A stretch of 64,000 bases of DNA from JAUNSR01 sp036655755 (GTDB lineage: Bacteria > Bacteroidota > Bacteroidia > Bacteroidales > JAUNSR01), in contig JAVVPN010000001.1 in assembly GCA_036655755.1 (NCBI GenBank), forward strand, positions 1 to 64,000. The letters are read 5' to 3'. Positions 60,478 to 64,000 of this stretch are shown here, piece by piece; within the stretch, counting starts at the first letter, position 1; the number at the start of each line of letters is the position of its first letter. Position numbers and translations under genes: made by a program. The notes under the pieces are model-generated. The model made no database searches. It saw nothing but the letters and a program-made list of their open reading frames with translations, and had not been told where the DNA came from.

Positions 60478-61968
60478 ATGGAACATATTATCACTTCTTC
60501 CGATCTTTCGATCGAAGAGATTCACCATATTATTTCAGAGCATCAGCATTTGCGTCTTTCAGAAGAGTCGGTAGGGCGGATACGCCGTTGCCGCGACTAC
60601 CTGGATGAAAAAATGAAGACGCAGACCGAACCGATTTACGGAATCAATACGGGCTTCGGGTCCTTGTGCGATATTAAGATAAAGCCCGACGAGCTCTCTC
60701 AACTGCAAACCAATCTTATCGTATCGCATGCGTGCGGAGCAGGGAAAGAGGTGCCGCAAGAGATTGTGCGACTGATTCTTTTGTTGAAAATACGCTCGCT
60801 CGCCTACGGCTATTCGGGAGTGCAGTTGATAACGGTAGAACGGCTTATCGATTTCTATAATCACGATATTTTGCCGGTGGTATTCGAACAAGGTTCGTTG
60901 GGAGCGTCGGGCGACCTTTCGCCGCTGGCACATCTGAGTCTTCCCTTGCTGGGAATAGGAGATGTGTATTATAAAGGCAAGCGGAAAGCTGCATCCGAAG
61001 TGCTTGCCAATTTCGGATGGACCCCTATTCAACTTCAGTCGAAAGAGGGATTGGGTTTGATTAACGGTACCCAGTTTATGGGAGCTTACGCTGTATGGGG
61101 CATTATTCATGCCCGCAATTTATTGAAATGGGCCAATATGACCGGAGCTTTGTCGCTCGATGTGTTTGATGGGCGGAAGGAACCGTTTCATCCGCAGATA
61201 CACCGGCTTCGTCCGCACAAAGGACAGATCGAAGTTGCAAAAGAGATTGTTACTCAACTTGAAAACAGCGAGCTGATGGGGCAACCCAAAAAGCATGTGC
61301 AGGATCCGTACTCTTTCAGATGTATTCCGCAGGTACATGGAGCATCTGCGATGACAATCGATTTCTGTGCGCAAATAGTTACTACCGAAATCAACAGTGT
61401 AACCGATAATCCTACGATTATACCGGAGGAGGATCTGATCATATCGGCGGGTAATTTCCATGGCGAACCGCTTGCCATGGCGATGGACTATCTGGCCATA
61501 GCAGTGGCGGAGCTTGCCTCCATATCGGGGCAGCGTACCTATCAGCTGATTAAAGGGGTGCGGGGGCTTCCGAAGTTCCTGGTGGCCAATCCGGGATTGA
61601 ACAGTGGGTTTATGATTCCGCAATATACCGTAGCGTCGATTATCAGTCAGAATAAACAACTGTGTACACCGGCTTCCGTCGATTCGATCGAATCGTCACA
61701 AGGACAGGAAGATCATGTGAGTATGGGAGCGAATGCTGCCACGAAGATGTATCGTGTGGTTGAAAATACAGAACAGGTAATCGCCGTCGAATTGTTTAAT
61801 GCCGCCCAGGCGCTCGATTTCAGAAGGCCGCTGCAAACATCGCCAGCTTTGGAAGCGGTAGTGACCGAATTCCGGAAAGAGGTGCCGTTTATAGAAAATG
61901 ATGAAGTAATGTATAATCACATGAACCATGCGGTTGCGTTTATACGGCGTACGATGAAACTTTCATGA
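60478..61968 (+). CDS. hutH: Histidine ammonia-lyase
   Basis: 496 residues. It deaminates L-histidine to urocanate using the self-formed MIO cofactor from Ala143-Ser144-Gly145 in GSLGASGDLSPLAHLSLPLL; numbering is one off from the Pseudomonas enzyme. Other family segments: YGINTGFGSL near residue 58 with the catalytic Tyr, QTNLIVSHACGAG, KEGLGLINGTQFMGAYA, VQDPYSFRCIPQVHGA, SVTDNPTIIPEED and SSQGQEDHVSMGANAA. Tyrosine or phenylalanine ammonia-lyase activity is unlikely in this operon. It is 20 nt after hutU and 32 nt before hutI. Confidence 0.97.
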   Translation: MEHIITSSDLSIEEIHHIISEHQHLRLSEESVGRIRRCRDYLDEKMKTQTEPIYGINTGFGSLCDIKIKPDELSQLQTNLIVSHACGAGKEVPQEIVRLILLLKIRSLAYGYSGVQLITVERLIDFYNHDILPVVFEQGSLGASGDLSPLAHLSLPLLGIGDVYYKGKRKAASEVLANFGWTPIQLQSKEGLGLINGTQFMGAYAVWGIIHARNLLKWANMTGALSLDVFDGRKEPFHPQIHRLRPHKGQIEVAKEIVTQLENSELMGQPKKHVQDPYSFRCIPQVHGASAMTIDFCAQIVTTEINSVTDNPTIIPEEDLIISAGNFHGEPLAMAMDYLAIAVAELASISGQRTYQLIKGVRGLPKFLVANPGLNSGFMIPQYTVASIISQNKQLCTPASVDSIESSQGQEDHVSMGANAATKMYRVVENTEQVIAVELFNAAQALDFRRPLQTSPALEAVVTEFRKEVPFIENDEVMYNHMNHAVAFIRRTMKLS

Positions 61969-62000
61969 GTAATTGAATGTTTTAATTAGAAAGACGCGAT

Positions 62001-63272
62001 ATGAATAAGGAGAATATGCTTGTCCGAAATATCGGATTGCTGGTGAATGTAGAGAAAGAAGAAAACCGTTTGCGTGTAAATGGCCGTGCGATGCGGCAGT
62101 TGCCGGTAGTTGAGAACGCGGCGCTGATTGTTGAAGATGGGCTGATTAAATGGTACGGTTCAGAATTGGACCTGCCAAAACCCCAGATTCCCTATGATTG
62201 TGAAATCAATGCCGGCGGCGGAATGGTGATCCCTTCCTTCTGCGATTCGCATACCCACGTATTATTTGCCGCGCCCCGCGAGCAGGAGCTATTTGACCGC
62301 TTAAACGGCTTGAGTTATGGCGAAATAAGCGCCAAAGGGGGCGGAATACTCAATTCGGCACGCAAGTTGGAAATGATGTCTGACGAAGAGTTGCTTCGCG
62401 ACGCAACCAACCGATTGTTGCAAATGCTTCGTGCCGGGACAGGTACGGTAGAAATAAAATCGGGTTACGGTCTTATTCCTGCACAAGAGATACGGATGTT
62501 GCGTTTGATAAGGCGGTTGCAGCGGGAGTTGCCAATGACGATACGGGCTACTTTTTTGGGAGCGCATGCCATACCGGGCCCTTTCCGTAATAATCCGGAC
62601 CTATATGTCGATCAGATTATTAAAGAGATGTTGCCACAAGTGGCTGAAGAGAAACTGGCTGATTTTGTGGATGTATTCTGCGAAGCGGGTTTCTTTACAG
62701 TGCCTCAGACCGAGCGGATACTCGATGCCGCGAATCAGTACGGGCTACGTCCGCGGATTCATGCCAATCAGTTTACCCATTCGGGAGCTATCGGATGTGC
62801 GATACGTCAGGGAGCCCTCTCTGTAGATCATCTGGAAGTCATGAACGATGAGGAGATTGCCGCTTTGGCGCTTTCGGATACGATTCCTGTCTTACTGCCG
62901 GGATGTTCGTTCTTTATGAATGCGCCTTATCCTCCGGCACGCCGGTTGATCGATGCAGGCTTACCGGTAGCGTTGGCTTCCGATTATAATCCGGGAACCA
63001 ATCCTTCGGGAAATATGAAATTTGTTTTGTCGCTGGCATGTCTGAAAATGCAAATGTCGGTGGGCGAAGCTATTCAGGCAGCCACTCTCAATGGTGCGGC
63101 TGCATTACAACTGAGCGCAACCCACGGCAGTATCGGAAAAGGTAAACGGGCCGATTTTTTCATTACCCGCCCGATGCCGTCGCTCGAATATATCCCGTAT
63201 GCTTATACCGAACCGATGGTAGACGGTGTTGTATTGGGTGGCGAATTGATCGAAGATCATTGTTTCGGATAA
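62001..63272 (+). CDS. hutI: Imidazolonepropionase
   Basis: 423 residues of the amidohydrolase superfamily, hydrolysing 4-imidazolone-5-propionate to formiminoglutamate. Metal ligands are visible in PSFCDSHTHVLFAAPREQEL, in TFLGAHAIP, and in IHANQFTHSGA; the late Asp is in LASDYNPGTNPSGNM, a strong signature for HutI. GTVEIKSGYGL contributes to substrate binding. A second Met at codon 6 is a possible start. Last gene of the hut operon, followed by a strong bidirectional terminator. Confidence 0.97.
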   Translation: MNKENMLVRNIGLLVNVEKEENRLRVNGRAMRQLPVVENAALIVEDGLIKWYGSELDLPKPQIPYDCEINAGGGMVIPSFCDSHTHVLFAAPREQELFDRLNGLSYGEISAKGGGILNSARKLEMMSDEELLRDATNRLLQMLRAGTGTVEIKSGYGLIPAQEIRMLRLIRRLQRELPMTIRATFLGAHAIPGPFRNNPDLYVDQIIKEMLPQVAEEKLADFVDVFCEAGFFTVPQTERILDAANQYGLRPRIHANQFTHSGAIGCAIRQGALSVDHLEVMNDEEIAALALSDTIPVLLPGCSFFMNAPYPPARRLIDAGLPVALASDYNPGTNPSGNMKFVLSLACLKMQMSVGEAIQAATLNGAAALQLSATHGSIGKGKRADFFITRPMPSLEYIPYAYTEPMVDGVVLGGELIEDHCFG

Positions 63273-63289
63273 AATAGTTGTTATAAAGC

Positions 63290-63330
63290 AAAACAGGGCG
63301 GATCATATTACGTGATCCGCCCTGTTTTTT
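63290..63330. terminator. Bidirectional terminator between hutI and the gltD-like gene
   Basis: AAAACAGGGCGGATCA (63290-63305) and TGATCCGCCCTGTTTT (63313-63328) form a perfect 16-bp stem with a 7-nt loop; a U run follows on either strand. It lies 17 nt after hutI and 20 nt past the convergent gltD-like stop. Confidence 0.96.
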
Positions 63331-63350
63331 GATTTATCTATTCTTGAATA

Positions 63351-64000
63351 TTAAAGATTCTGACAATACTCATCAATGCTTATGGCTACTTTCTTCGCGG
63401 TTGCAACAGCTTCAATCACTGTTTTCGCACCACTTACCACATCTCCGCAAGCAAATACGCCTTTTTTGGTTGTGTGGCCCAAATCGTCGGTAACCAGTAA
63501 TCCGTAGCGCGTTTGCAGATCCGGACTGCTTGAAACGATATTTGCCTGTGGCGACTGGCTCACGGCAATAATCACATTGTCGCATGGGCAAAGCTCTTCC
63601 GATCCCGGAATAGTTTCGAGAGACGTAGTGCCATCTTCACGGACCACCTTCTGTGTAGAAACGAAAACAACACCTTCGTCCGTAATTCTCACAGGGCTCT
63701 TATAAAGGGTGAATTCGATACCGTCTTCTTTCGCTTCGTGGATTTCAGCCTTTGTAGCTGTCATATCCTCCATGCCACGACGATAACAGATCTGCACATC
63801 TTCTGAGCCGTAATATTTAGCAGAGCGGGCGGCATCCATTGCCACATTTCCGGCTCCGATAACGATAACGCGTTTTCCTAACCGATAAACACTCGGATTT
63901 TTCAGATAATCGATCGCATAGAACGAGTGCCCCAATGTTTCCCCCGGAATGTTAAGCATTTTCGGATTCCATACACCTGTTCCGATAAAAACGGCATCAT
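63351..64000 (-). CDS. gltD: Glutamate-synthase small-chain-like NAD(P)H oxidoreductase, N-terminus beyond window
   Basis: The frame is open from the stop at 63351 to the window edge, so only the last 216 residues are present. The visible part begins DAVFIGTGVWNPKMLNIPG, followed by the second nucleotide-binding fold VIVIGAGNVAMDAARSAKYYG, a Cys-free linker with YRRGMEDMTATKAEI, and the FAD-binding end GVFACGDVVSGAKTVIEAVATAKKVA. This is the common C-terminal core of GltD, SudA and NfnB-type flavoproteins that pass electrons from NADPH. In Bacteroidota such chains are often annotated as NADPH-dependent glutamate synthase, sometimes fused to a dihydroorotate-dehydrogenase-B-like domain; the missing N-terminus would decide. 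It is convergent with the hut operon. Confidence 0.88.
   Translation of the reverse strand, partial: DAVFIGTGVWNPKMLNIPGETLGHSFYAIDYLKNPSVYRLGKRVIVIGAGNVAMDAARSAKYYGSEDVQICYRRGMEDMTATKAEIHEAKEDGIEFTLYKSPVRITDEGVVFVSTQKVVREDGTTSLETIPGSEELCPCDNVIIAVSQSPQANIVSSSPDLQTRYGLLVTDDLGHTTKKGVFACGDVVSGAKTVIEAVATAKKVAISIDEYCQNL

Overview
The window reads as a chromosomal segment of a Bacteroidota bacterium, order Bacteroidales. It carries a SusC/SusD/SusE/SusF starch locus, a BtuB-BtuG type vitamin B12 uptake locus, Bacteroidales-type promoters (TTG at -33, TAnnTTTG at -7), lipoproteins with acidic residues after the lipobox cysteine, and five proteins ending in type IX secretion (T9SS) sorting domains. 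The T9SS domains argue for a Porphyromonadaceae, Dysgonomonadaceae, Tannerellaceae or Paludibacteraceae-like lineage rather than Bacteroides itself; this is inference. Runs of N at 23542-23641 and 46393-46402 show a draft assembly. No rRNA, tRNA, insertion sequence, phage or CRISPR array was seen.

Layout. 1-866 (-): the N-terminal part of an alpha/beta-hydrolase-like protein. 1079-9817 (+): a cobalamin riboswitch, then btuB, btuG, a T9SS-tagged surface protein and a 1308-residue modular protein in which an N-terminal domain, an Ig domain, BspA-type leucine-rich repeats and a BtuG-like propeller are joined; a strong terminator follows. 9840-10677 (+): a small GNAT acetyltransferase overlapping ogt. 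10628-14758 (-): an ABC efflux operon (ATPase, membrane-fusion lipoprotein, FtsX-like permease, TolC-like protein).

14821-34936: a two-armed starch/maltose system. The minus arm is susC-susD-susE-susF-amylase: outer-membrane capture plus an amylase apparently exported by T9SS. The plus arm is a LacI-family regulator, an MFS sugar transporter, beta-phosphoglucomutase, GH65 maltose phosphorylase, a SusA-like GH13 enzyme and a SusB-like GH97 alpha-glucosidase. Operator-like palindromes (core CGCAAACGTTTGCG) lie between susC and the regulator and upstream of the transporter, so one LacI protein probably controls both arms. Malto-oligosaccharides would enter through SusCD, be trimmed in the periplasm by the GH13 and GH97 enzymes, and be imported; maltose would then be split to beta-glucose 1-phosphate and glucose.

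35065-43937: an unassigned secreted six-hairpin-like enzyme, an AraC-family regulator and a full L-fucose operon fucK-fucP-fucU-fucI-fucA (fucose to dihydroxyacetone phosphate and lactaldehyde). 44052-46247: xanthine permease and xanthine phosphoribosyltransferase behind a leader of about 200 nt. 46248-46860: a gene-free stretch of inverted repeats, an assembly gap and 22-nt tandem repeats. 46861-56551: two giant T9SS-secreted adhesin-like proteins. 56720-63272: the histidine-degradation operon ftcD-hutU-hutH-hutI, giving glutamate and a one-carbon folate unit. 63351-64000 (-): the C-terminal part of a GltD-like oxidoreductase.

The most unusual items are the T9SS-tagged B12-locus fusion protein (5819-9745), a head-to-head array of six 22-nt repeats (26166-26304), the complex repeat zone at 46305-46604, and the unassigned enzyme at 35065-37128.
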